NCBI GenBank assembly: GCA_017646185.1 | Contig: JAGCNA010000019.1 | Span: 1-7,708, forward strand | Source: Clostridia bacterium | Lineage (GTDB): Bacteria; Bacillota; Clostridia; Oscillospirales; CAG-382 | DNA: 7,708 nucleotides | Reading direction: 5' to 3' | In this document: piece after piece, positions 1-6,069 of the stretch | Numbering within the stretch: the first letter of the stretch is position 1 | How the letters are laid out: every line of letters starts with the position of its first letter | The notes under the pieces: model-generated | Seen by the model: only the letters and a program-made list of their open reading frames with translations | Told to the model about the DNA's origin: nothing | The model's database searches: none | Translations under genes and position numbers: made by a program

Positions 1-119
1 AGGGATTTGTTTGCCTCAGCAAGCTGTTCTGCAAGCTCCTGTGCGTTAACCTCTTCCTGCGCCTGCTCGGTTACGGGCTCTTCCGCATCATTCAGGTTTT
101 TTTCTGTGTTCTTGCTCAT
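1..119 (-). CDS. grpE: GrpE-like nucleotide exchange factor, N-terminal fragment
   Basis: Only the first 39 codons are in the window, and the gene continues beyond position 1. The visible peptide begins MSKNTEKNLNDAEEPVTEQ and is rich in Glu, Gln and Ala. This fits the acidic, poorly conserved N-terminus that precedes the long coiled-coil helix of GrpE, but the diagnostic part of the protein is not present. The call therefore rests mainly on context: hrcA followed by grpE (then usually dnaK and dnaJ) is the standard class I heat-shock operon of Bacillota. In that family GrpE is the cytoplasmic nucleotide exchange factor that releases ADP from DnaK. The ATG at 119-117 is preceded by AAGGAG (134-129) with a 9-nt spacer. 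The start lies 32 bp inside the 3' end of hrcA in a different frame, which suggests translational coupling. Transcription is probably from the CIRCE-controlled hrcA promoter. Confidence 0.75.
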   Translation of the reverse strand, partial: MSKNTEKNLNDAEEPVTEQAQEEVNAQELAEQLAEANKS

Positions 120-1140
120 TTTCAGATTCTCCTTCAAATTGCTTGCCTACGTTATCCACAAAATATTGAAGCGAGGCAATTACCTTTTTATAATCCATTC
201 GTTTGGGACCCATTACACCAATGGCACCCACTGTTTTTCCGTTAATGATTATGGGCTGTAAAACTATACCCGCATCGGGAAGATCCGCTTCGCCGAAGTG
301 GACGGTAAGTCCTTTTTCATCGGTACTGCGGCTCATAATTTTTTGTGCAAAATCTCTTCTGTCCTCAAAGAGGGCAATAGCATCCTTTGCCTTTTCCACG
401 TCGCTGAACTCGGGGTAGGAGAGCAGCTTTGTAACGCCGTCAATATGCACCTTTTCGCTGTCCGTGGAGTTAAGCATATCGTATATTACTCTCAGCACCG
501 TTGCGGCTATTCCCGAATGGGCGCCCAGCCTTTCCTCGAACTCCAATACCGATTGCAGGGTAACGTCCTCACTGCAAACACCTGACATGGTGGCGTTAAG
601 CGCATCTGCCACGGTTTTAAGCATTTCCGGGTCTACGGACATACGCACCTTTACGTGTCGGTTTCTTATGCTTCCGTCGGTGCAGATCATTATAAGTAAG
701 AAGCTGTGTTCGTCGATATACAGAGTTTCAAACCGTTGTGCGTTTCTGCCGGAAGGGCGTATTACGGAAAATGAGGTGTAATTTGTCATTTCGCTTATGG
801 CGTGGCTTGCGCTTTCCATAAGTCTTTCAATTTCGCTTACCTTGTAATTGAACACCTCGTTAAGCACCTTGAGTTCTTCAAGGGAGAGAAGGTATTGCTC
901 CATCAGACCGTCAACGTAGGTTCTGTATCCCTCCGCCGTGGGAACTCTTCCCGCAGAAGCGTGGGGCTGTTCAAGATATCCCATCCGTTCCAATTCGTTC
1001 ATTTCGTTACGAATGGTGGCGGAAGACACCTGCAGGTCGGACGTGCCGGTAAGCAGCTTGCTTCCCACGGGCTCACCCGTGCGGATGTACGAATCTATTA
1101 CCGATTTAAGAATTTTCTTTTTTCTTTCGGAAAGTTCCAT
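88..1140 (-). CDS. hrcA: Heat-inducible transcription repressor HrcA
   Basis: This 350-residue protein has the usual HrcA length and is complete. The N-terminal winged-helix DNA-binding region (about residues 1-80) carries the family signature: an RTGEPVGSKLL segment followed by SSATIRNEMNELERMGYLEQ and HASAGRVPTAEGYRTYVD (residues 39-77). The C-terminal part (about 90-335) is the GAF-like/dimerisation region, and the typical GPKRMDYKKVIASLQYF block is near the end. The last residues are a charged tail, and their codons overlap the start of the downstream grpE-like gene. In Bacillota HrcA binds CIRCE operators to repress class I chaperone genes, and its activity depends on GroEL. A CIRCE element lies just upstream at 1159-1185, so autoregulation is expected. 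The start is the ATG at 1140, preceded by AGGAGG (1152-1147) with a 6-nt spacer. Confidence 0.97.
   Translation of the reverse strand: MELSERKKKILKSVIDSYIRTGEPVGSKLLTGTSDLQVSSATIRNEMNELERMGYLEQPHASAGRVPTAEGYRTYVDGLMEQYLLSLEELKVLNEVFNYKVSEIERLMESASHAISEMTNYTSFSVIRPSGRNAQRFETLYIDEHSFLLIMICTDGSIRNRHVKVRMSVDPEMLKTVADALNATMSGVCSEDVTLQSVLEFEERLGAHSGIAATVLRVIYDMLNSTDSEKVHIDGVTKLLSYPEFSDVEKAKDAIALFEDRRDFAQKIMSRSTDEKGLTVHFGEADLPDAGIVLQPIIINGKTVGAIGVMGPKRMDYKKVIASLQYFVDNVGKQFEGESENEQEHRKKPE
129..134 (-). promoter_or_regulatory. Ribosome binding site of the grpE-like gene inside hrcA
   Basis: On the minus strand, AAGGAG is read 9 nt before the ATG at 119-117. It lies within the hrcA coding sequence. 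It fixes the grpE start inside hrcA and supports the 32-bp overlap being real. Confidence 0.7.
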
Positions 1141-1158
1141 CTGCTGCCTCCTGTGTTT

Positions 1159-1185
1159 TTAGCACTTGTTCTCTACGAGTGCTAA
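1159..1185 (-). promoter_or_regulatory. CIRCE operator (HrcA binding site)
   Basis: The inverted repeat reads TTAGCACTT, 9 nt, GAGTGCTAA on the plus strand. It matches the CIRCE consensus TTAGCACTC-N9-GAGTGCTAA at 17 of 18 arm positions; the only mismatch is the last base of the left arm (T for C). It overlaps the downstream edge of the -10 box and the predicted start site of the hrcA promoter, and ends 19 bp before the hrcA start codon. This position is expected for steric repression and autoregulation by HrcA. Confidence 0.96.
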
Positions 1186-1212
1186 TATACCACCCTTTCA
1201 CACCTTTGTCAA
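1184..1212 (-). promoter_or_regulatory. Sigma-A type promoter of the hrcA-grpE operon
   Basis: On the minus strand, TTGACA (1212-1207) is followed by a 17-bp spacer and TATATT (1189-1184). The -35 box is a perfect match and the -10 box matches 5 of 6. The predicted start site is near 1177, inside the CIRCE operator. An A/T-rich tract with runs of A and T lies just upstream of the -35 box (about 1213-1240) and could act as an UP element. The vegetative promoter plus CIRCE arrangement is standard for class I heat-shock genes of Bacillota. Confidence 0.9.
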
Positions 1213-1305
1213 TAGGTTTTAAAAAAGTTTTGCTAAAAAACAAAGGGTGTTTTTAGGGGTTTGTTTGGCAAAATGCAAAAAAGAGTGCTATTTTGGAATG
1301 GTTTA

Positions 1306-1335
1306 AAAGGAGAGGATGCCTTCACCCTCTCCTTT
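1306..1335 (-). terminator. Rho-independent type terminator after the discoidin-like gene
   Basis: A perfect 10-bp inverted repeat (AAAGGAGAGG with CCTCTCCTTT) encloses a 10-nt spacer. It begins about 10 bp after the stop codon of the minus-strand gene ending at 1346. Read on the minus strand, the stem is followed by only a short T run (TTTTAAACC), so termination may be incomplete. The hairpin separates this gene from the hrcA promoter, about 95 bp further on. Confidence 0.7.
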
Positions 1336-1345
1336 AAAGCGTCTT

Positions 1346-2065
1346 TTACCGTTCCGTCTTTTTCTTTATACCTGCTATGAGCGCAGTCAATCCACCTGCG
1401 GCGCATACAACACCTATGGAATTGATAACGGGTATTATAAGCATATCTCCCATTTCAGGGGTTTTGCCGTCGTCCTGTAAAACGGAAACTTCGTCAATAA
1501 ACATCCAGCCTACATTTGCAACGCTTTCCGGCTCGCCGATGATAAACAAAGGATTTTTAATAACAAACTTAACGTATCTTGCCTTTACACCTGCGTTAAG
1601 TCTGCAGTTTATAACCCCCGCTTTTGTAATTCCCGCGTCATTGGATTCGCCGGACATCACCTTGCCCGCAACGGTATAATTTTCCCCGTCTTCGGAAACA
1701 AAGAATTCACTGTATTCGGGTGCGTATACGTTGGCATCGGTTTCGCATGCGTAATACAGATCAAAACCGGTAATATCTGTCTTTACTTCGCCTAAATCAA
1801 CGGTAACGGAAAAGCATCCGTTTTCGTCAATGGATGTGGCGGGAATACCCACGTAGGTTCCGGATTTATGGTAGGATTCTCCCACCTTTGTGCCGTGAAT
1901 TCCGTCGGTAAGCATTTTACCGTCGTCGGCATAAGAACCGCTGGGATTAGCGGAAAGAGTATAGCTCATACCCAAAGAAACGCTTTCCAGCGCCGCAAAT
2001 ACGGGAAGTGCCAAAGTGAGTGCGAAAATTAAAATGAATGTGATGGTTAAAAATATTTTTTTCAT
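1346..2065 (-). CDS. Secreted, membrane-anchored discoidin-like (F5/8 type C-like) protein
   Basis: This 239-residue protein is complete. A classical signal peptide is visible: MKK, a hydrophobic stretch, then PVFA with likely cleavage after Ala24. The middle region (about 26-200) reads like a galactose-binding-like/discoidin beta-sandwich: ANPSGSYADDGKMLTDGIHG near the start, a predicted strand ending in VTVDLGEVKTDITGFDLYY, FFVSEDGENYT, and ARYVKFVIKN, with WMFIDEVSVL closing the domain. This order of motifs is known from carbohydrate-binding modules attached to secreted glycosidases. Residues 208-233 form a hydrophobic helix followed by KKKTER, which fits a single C-terminal membrane anchor with the domain outside; no LPXTG sorting motif is seen. 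The gene stands alone. It has an AAAGGGGG ribosome site (2083-2076) and a terminator at 1306-1335. I find no confident promoter. Ligand and role are unknown; a free-standing anchored sugar-binding domain is my inference. Confidence 0.75.
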   Translation of the reverse strand: MKKIFLTITFILIFALTLALPVFAALESVSLGMSYTLSANPSGSYADDGKMLTDGIHGTKVGESYHKSGTYVGIPATSIDENGCFSVTVDLGEVKTDITGFDLYYACETDANVYAPEYSEFFVSEDGENYTVAGKVMSGESNDAGITKAGVINCRLNAGVKARYVKFVIKNPLFIIGEPESVANVGWMFIDEVSVLQDDGKTPEMGDMLIIPVINSIGVVCAAGGLTALIAGIKKKTER

Positions 2066-2102
2066 TTATATATTACCCCCTTTAACCTAATTATCTGCAA
2101 TA

Positions 2103-2131
2103 TTGACAAAATTATGCCGAAATGCTAAAAT
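2103..2131 (+). promoter_or_regulatory. Sigma-A type promoter of the plus-strand three-gene unit
   Basis: TTGACA (2103-2108), a 17-bp spacer and TAAAAT (2126-2131) give a nearly perfect vegetative promoter. The predicted start site is near 2138, only about 14 nt before the ATG at 2152. The 5' leader is therefore little more than the ribosome site AAAGAGGTGAT (2135-2145). The promoter sits in the 86-bp divergent gap between this unit and the minus-strand gene starting at 2065. Confidence 0.85.
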
Positions 2132-2151
2132 CTTAAAGAGGTGATAACACT

Positions 2152-2505
2152 ATGAGTCTGTACGTATTTGCTTTGGACGGGGAAAAAGGTCTTCCGGATA
2201 AAGAGCTTTTGAATTTGCTTTGCGCCAGAATAGGCTTTAATAATATTTTTTGCGCCCCCGAATGCGCCTTTGCGGGTAAAGACATTTCCTCTTGTCTTAA
2301 AATTCCTTACAGGACACTTGAAAGCCTTTCGGAAATATCACCCGATGAAAGCGAGAGAGGTTTTTCACTGCGTATAAAAAAAGAAAAAGACATCCTTTTG
2401 CAAAAAGAGGATCACAGTGTTCTTTTGCTTCCGTTAAATACCGCTAAATTCTTCTGCGGTTTAAATACCGCCCCCTGCGCCGGATATTCCGAGGTTTTGG
2501 AATAA
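2152..2505 (+). CDS. Hypothetical protein of 117 residues
   Basis: I do not recognise a family. The protein is soluble-looking, with no signal peptide or membrane helix. It begins MSLYVFALDGEKGLPDKELL. It is notable for six cysteines: four in the N-terminal half (residues 24, 34, 38 and 48; the CAPEC segment gives a CxxxC pair) and two near the C-terminus (in FFCGLNTAPC). The middle is a charged, lysine-rich stretch around RIKKEKD. The start is well supported: a near-consensus promoter at 2103-2131 and an AAAGAGGTGAT ribosome site 6 nt before the ATG. It is the first gene of a plus-strand unit, ending 15 bp before the start of the first of two paralogous membrane proteins, so co-transcription is likely. 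A metal-binding or redox role from the cysteines would be speculation. Confidence 0.8.
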   Translation: MSLYVFALDGEKGLPDKELLNLLCARIGFNNIFCAPECAFAGKDISSCLKIPYRTLESLSEISPDESERGFSLRIKKEKDILLQKEDHSVLLLPLNTAKFFCGLNTAPCAGYSEVLE

Positions 2506-2507
2506 TT

Positions 2508-2512
2508 GGAGG
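2508..2512 (+). promoter_or_regulatory. Ribosome binding site that decides the start at 2521
   Basis: GGAGG lies 8 nt before ATG 2521. The same reading frame is open from a TTG at 2506, but that codon overlaps the ribosome site and has none of its own. The ATG at 2521 is therefore the supported start of the downstream membrane protein. Confidence 0.8.
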
Positions 2513-2520
2513 AAATACCG

Positions 2521-3171
2521 ATGAAAAGAGATAAGGTCGCCGAACTGAAAAAAGAAATACGAACATATTATCTTAAAAAATACTTTAGTATTTTGGCTTC
2601 GATAGTTCTCGTTTCCGTTTGGACATTTTTACCTTTGCTGTGTTGGTATAGCGTATTAAGAACCGGATATATAAGTGAAAAGACAAATACTTTGTATACG
2701 GTAACCGGAAAATGCACTGATGTATCGTATAATGATATAGGCACAATACGGAGAGGTAATTCTTATTACACATTCTATATTGACGGTGTTAAATATCGTA
2801 TTGGTTCTAATGATCTCTCCGATTATCCCGATTCAGATACGCTTGAAAACGTTCTGTCAAATTCAGAAGTAATCGTTCAATATGTAACCGGAGTATTCGG
2901 AAAAAATTATGTTCAATCATTGCAACTGTCCGACGGTACTGTGTTCGCTGATTTTGAACACGTAAAAAAAGAAAATACTACTAACTTTATTTTTGCATGC
3001 ATTATGCTTCCTCTTTTCTTGCTGGCTTCTTTGCCGCTGATTTGCTGGGGCTGCTACGGATGGATATCCACTATTAATCATAAGATTGAAAATAGGATTC
3101 CGGTAATCAAGCGAAGGTTAGAGCGTATGGCTGAACGGGAAAAGATGTTTTCTGAACAAGATAGGAAATAA
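2521..3171 (+). CDS. Two-helix membrane protein of unknown function, paralog A
   Basis: This 216-residue protein has a short basic N-terminal helix (MKRDKVAELKKEIR), a membrane helix at about 20-45, an extracytoplasmic domain at about 46-154, a second membrane helix at about 155-183 ending in the CWGCYGW motif, and a strongly basic cytoplasmic tail (NRIPVIKRRLERMAEREK). The outer domain looks beta-rich: TLYTVTGKC, SYYTFYIDGVKYRI, SEVIVQYVT, and SLQLSDGTVFADFE. The layout (helix, small beta domain, helix) resembles DUF3592-type proteins, but I cannot confirm membership. The next gene encodes a close relative, about 60% identical by hand alignment, and starts 3 bp after this stop codon. The gene lies 15 bp after the 117-residue hypothetical gene and is probably in the same transcript. 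Base composition is clearly more AT-rich than the flanking hrcA, mgtE and galactosidase genes. Function is unknown. Confidence 0.85.
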   Translation: MKRDKVAELKKEIRTYYLKKYFSILASIVLVSVWTFLPLLCWYSVLRTGYISEKTNTLYTVTGKCTDVSYNDIGTIRRGNSYYTFYIDGVKYRIGSNDLSDYPDSDTLENVLSNSEVIVQYVTGVFGKNYVQSLQLSDGTVFADFEHVKKENTTNFIFACIMLPLFLLASLPLICWGCYGWISTINHKIENRIPVIKRRLERMAEREKMFSEQDRK

Positions 3172-3174
3172 TAT

Positions 3175-3822
3175 ATGAAAAAAGATAAAGTTGCTACGAT
3201 GGAAAAAGAAATACGAGCATATTATCTTAAAATATGTTTGAGTATTTTAGTTGCGATAGCTCTCGTTATCGCGTATATATTGGTGATGTTGTGGTTTTGC
3301 GCCGGTGTGTTAAGCGGTCAGTATATAAGTGAAAAGATAAACACCTTATATACGGTAACGGGGAAATGTAGTGAAGTATCATCATCAGGCAGAGCCAGGC
3401 ACGGCCAAAAATCTTATTACAAGCTTTATGTTGACGGCGTTGAATTTCGTATTTACGACGATGACATTTCGGATTATCCCGAGTCCGATACGTTTGTAAA
3501 CGTTCTGACAAATTCCGAAGTGATCATTCAATATGTAACAAATATATCGGGGGATAATAATATTCAGTCGTTGCAGCTTTCCGACGGTACCGTGATTGCT
3601 GATTTTGAATACGTAAAAAAACAAAACAATACTGATATTATTTTATGGTGTATTGTGACTGTTATTTTCTTGCTATTGACTCTGCCGGTGCTTTGCTATG
3701 GTTGCTACTGGATGATACATTCGGCAATATATAATGCTAAAAACAGAATTCCGGTAATCAAACGAAGATTAAATCGTATGGCTGAACGGGAAAAGATATT
3801 TTCCGAACAGGATGAAGAATAA
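3175..3822 (+). CDS. Two-helix membrane protein of unknown function, paralog B
   Basis: This 215-residue protein is a tandem paralog of the preceding gene with the same architecture: N-terminal basic helix, membrane helix at about 20-46, outer domain at about 47-153, second helix at about 154-184 with CYGCYW, and the basic tail RIPVIKRRLNRMAEREK. The most conserved blocks between the two are YISEK-NTLYTVTGKC (outer domain start), SDYP-SDT--NVL-NSEVI-QYVT, QSLQLSDGTV-ADFE, and the last 25 residues. The first membrane helix and the segment around residues 66-80 differ most. The ATG at 3175 follows the stop of paralog A by 3 bp and has only a weak ribosome site (AGGAAA, 3163-3168), so coupled translation is likely. 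A strong terminator follows at 3828-3855. Function is unknown; a hetero-oligomer of the two paralogs is possible. Confidence 0.85.
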   Translation: MKKDKVATMEKEIRAYYLKICLSILVAIALVIAYILVMLWFCAGVLSGQYISEKINTLYTVTGKCSEVSSSGRARHGQKSYYKLYVDGVEFRIYDDDISDYPESDTFVNVLTNSEVIIQYVTNISGDNNIQSLQLSDGTVIADFEYVKKQNNTDIILWCIVTVIFLLLTLPVLCYGCYWMIHSAIYNAKNRIPVIKRRLNRMAEREKIFSEQDEE

Positions 3823-3827
3823 AAAAC

Positions 3828-3855
3828 AAGAGTGGACTTTTTCGAGTCCACTCTT
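3828..3855. terminator. Strong bidirectional terminator between convergent genes
   Basis: A perfect 11-bp stem (AAGAGTGGACT with AGTCCACTCTT) encloses a 6-nt loop. On the plus strand it is followed by a T run overlapping the stem end (3854-3858), and on the minus strand by TTGTTTTTT (3829-3821). It therefore serves both the plus-strand unit ending at 3822 and the minus-strand galactosidase ending at 3872. Confidence 0.92.
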
Positions 3856-3871
3856 TTTGCGTTTATTTACG

Positions 3872-6052
3872 TTATATCTTTTCAAGTATCCACATATGGG
3901 AGGTATACTCCAGCGTTTCGGGGCAATGCACGCCGAAGCCCATAAGCTGGCTTCCCGTGTAGATATCGCCGGTAAGGGCATCGCGGTAGGTGGCGTTTTC
4001 GTCCAGACCCTTAAGGCGTACTCTGCGGTTGTTTCCGTACATTCTCACGTGGGTGAGCACGTATCCCGCAACGCAAAGGCTTTTATCCTCGGAAACGGTG
4101 CACCAAGCGCAGTAATCAACGTCGTAAGGACCTGCCAGACGGTAATATTTTCCGCTGTTCATCATTCCGCCGTACTGCTTGTAAAGAGCAACCGTCTTTT
4201 TAACCAGCTCCTGCTCCTCTTCGGAGAGGGCGGTGGGATCAAGCTCGTATCCGTAAGAGCCGGTAAAGGCAACGGTAAATCTTGTCATAAAAGGAGTAAC
4301 GTGTCCCGTCTGATGGTTGGGAGAAGCGGAAACGTGGGCAGACATTGCGGACATGGGATATACCAGAGAAGTGCCGTGCTGTATCTTTAATCTTTCGATA
4401 GCATCGGAATTATCGCTGGTCCAGACCTGAGGCATATAGTACAGCAGGCCTGCATCAAAGCGGCCGCCGCCGCCGGAGCAGGATTCAAACAATACGTCGG
4501 GGAAATCGGTTACAAGTCTTTCCAGAAGTTCGTACAGACCCAGATAATATCTGTGGGTCACCTCGCCCTGATGCTCTGCGCCCAGTACGGGACTGCCTAT
4601 TTCCGTCATATTGCGGTTGAAATCCCACTTTACGTAAGATATCATTCCCGTGCGCAGTATTGCCGCAATGGATTCGTAAAGATAATCTCTCACTTCCTTG
4701 CGGGTAAGGTCAAGAATAAGCTGCCAGCGTCCCTGAGAACGGGGGCGGTTTTCAATATGTATGCACCAATCGGGGTGGGCACGGTAAAGGTCGCTGTCGG
4801 GAGAGATCATCTCGGGCTCAAACCATATACCAAGATCAATTCCTTTTTCCTTTAAGGGCTTGTAAACACCTTCAAGTCCGTTCGGGAACTTTTTGGGGTT
4901 GATGGTCCAATCGCCCAAAGAACAGTTGTCGCTGTTTCTCACGCCGAACCAGCCGTCGTCAATAACCAACAGTTCGATACCCAGATCTGCGGAGCATTCG
5001 CCGATCTTAACCAATCTGTCCGCATCAAAGCCGAAATAGCAGGCTTCCCAGCTGTTAAGCAAAACGGGACGGCGTACGTCACGGAATTTTCCTCTGCAAA
5101 GTCTTCTTGCAAACAGCTCGTGGTAGTTGTGAGAAAGCTTGGTGAAACCCAACGCTGAATAGGTAAGCGCCGCTTCGGGGGTTACAAAGGTTTCACCTGC
5201 TTCAAGAGGCCAATCAAACCCGTCGGGGTTAAGACCTACAATATGACGGGCTGTCTGGTACTGGTTTCCTGCAATTTCAGAAGCAAAATCGCCGGAATAT
5301 ACCAGCACTGTTCCGTAGCAATCCCCGTTATCCTCGGTGGTATCGTGGGATGCGATTATCATAAAGGGGTTGTGAACGTGACCCGAAGCACCTCTGCGGG
5401 ACGCCATTTTATATTCGCCTCTTGCAAGAGGGAATCTTTCAATATTTCTCTCACGGCAATGGGTACCGTGGTTGGAGATAACATCAAACTCCATGTGGTC
5501 GAAATCAATGCAAGCGCTGGCTGCTTTAAGAATATTGCATTTTGCGCTTCCGCCGTTGGTTATTTCTGCGCGGCGGGTGATAATATCCGTATCTGCGAAA
5601 ACGGTGTAAAACAGCTTTACTTCAATTCCGCTTACCTTGTCCGCAAGGGTAACGGTAAGGGTTTCTGCTTCGGAATCATCCTCGCAGTAAACAGCGGGAA
5701 GTCCCTTGGGCATAGGCTTGCCCGCGGTCACTTCGCAGTTTACATAATTAAGGTCAACTATACGGGAGCCGTCGCTGTTTTTAATCTCCAGAGCAGGGGA
5801 GCGCATATCGCCTCTGCCCCAGCAGGGATATTCAAAAGGAATATCATCAAGGCTGAATCCTTCGCCCGTTTCCATTCGGGGAGAAAAAGCGGCTCTTCCC
5901 TGAGTGCGGAAGAAATAGGAATGATCCCCTTCGCCAAGCAAAGCGCCGTAATAAAGATGCACAAGATATCCGTCCCGTACAGCCATTACGTAGCTGGTGT
6001 TTTTTGTGTTAATCTGGATAATTTCGTTTTTACGGTCGTAGATCACAGCCAT
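3872..6052 (-). CDS. Alpha-galactosidase, glycoside hydrolase family 36
   Basis: This 726-residue protein has the usual length of bacterial GH36 enzymes of the MelA/RafA/AgaA type. They hydrolyse terminal alpha-1,6-galactose from melibiose, raffinose and stachyose with retention. It has no signal peptide, so it is expected in the cytoplasm. The N-terminal beta-sandwich (about 1-320) is followed by a (beta/alpha)8 barrel and a C-terminal beta domain (from about 645). Family motifs are intact: LLNSWEACYFGF (Trp335), VIDDGWFG (Asp365-Asp366), YVKWDFNRNM with the probable nucleophile Asp477, ESCSGGGGRFD (Cys525), and WTSDNSDAIERL with the probable acid/base Asp547. These positions run one below those I recall for the Geobacillus AgaA catalytic residues (478 and 548). 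The gene starts 17 bp after the mgtE stop, with GGAGGA (6066-6061) 8 nt before the ATG, so it is probably co-transcribed with mgtE. No sugar transporter or regulator is in view. Likely role: use of plant alpha-galactosides. Confidence 0.95.
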   Translation of the reverse strand: MAVIYDRKNEIIQINTKNTSYVMAVRDGYLVHLYYGALLGEGDHSYFFRTQGRAAFSPRMETGEGFSLDDIPFEYPCWGRGDMRSPALEIKNSDGSRIVDLNYVNCEVTAGKPMPKGLPAVYCEDDSEAETLTVTLADKVSGIEVKLFYTVFADTDIITRRAEITNGGSAKCNILKAASACIDFDHMEFDVISNHGTHCRERNIERFPLARGEYKMASRRGASGHVHNPFMIIASHDTTEDNGDCYGTVLVYSGDFASEIAGNQYQTARHIVGLNPDGFDWPLEAGETFVTPEAALTYSALGFTKLSHNYHELFARRLCRGKFRDVRRPVLLNSWEACYFGFDADRLVKIGECSADLGIELLVIDDGWFGVRNSDNCSLGDWTINPKKFPNGLEGVYKPLKEKGIDLGIWFEPEMISPDSDLYRAHPDWCIHIENRPRSQGRWQLILDLTRKEVRDYLYESIAAILRTGMISYVKWDFNRNMTEIGSPVLGAEHQGEVTHRYYLGLYELLERLVTDFPDVLFESCSGGGGRFDAGLLYYMPQVWTSDNSDAIERLKIQHGTSLVYPMSAMSAHVSASPNHQTGHVTPFMTRFTVAFTGSYGYELDPTALSEEEQELVKKTVALYKQYGGMMNSGKYYRLAGPYDVDYCAWCTVSEDKSLCVAGYVLTHVRMYGNNRRVRLKGLDENATYRDALTGDIYTGSQLMGFGVHCPETLEYTSHMWILEKI

Positions 6053-6069
6053 AAAGATTGTCCTCCGTT

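Noticed and set aside
802..1185. 127-codon plus-strand frame antisense to the hrcA N-terminus
   Set aside because: The minus strand encodes the conserved HrcA DNA-binding domain here, and the frame runs through the CIRCE operator. It is a shadow of hrcA.
1233..1256. CTAAAAA...TTTTTAG imperfect hairpin upstream of hrcA
   Set aside because: The stem is almost all A/T with a bulge and no T tract in a useful position. It is better explained as the A/T-rich region upstream of the hrcA promoter.
2084..2134. Minus-strand promoter for the discoidin-like gene (CATAAT or GATAAT boxes)
   Set aside because: Neither candidate -10 box has a -35 box with acceptable match at 16-18 bp, so no promoter is called for this gene.
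2506..2520. Upstream TTG start extending paralog A by five residues
   Set aside because: The TTG overlaps the GGAGG ribosome site that serves ATG 2521, and the tandem paralog also begins at the aligned Met (MKKDKVA against MKRDKVA).
3812..4390. 192-codon plus-strand frame starting at the end of paralog B
   Set aside because: Its start lies inside the paralog B stop region, and it reads straight through the strong terminator at 3828-3855. The rest is antisense to the galactosidase C-terminus and unlike any protein.
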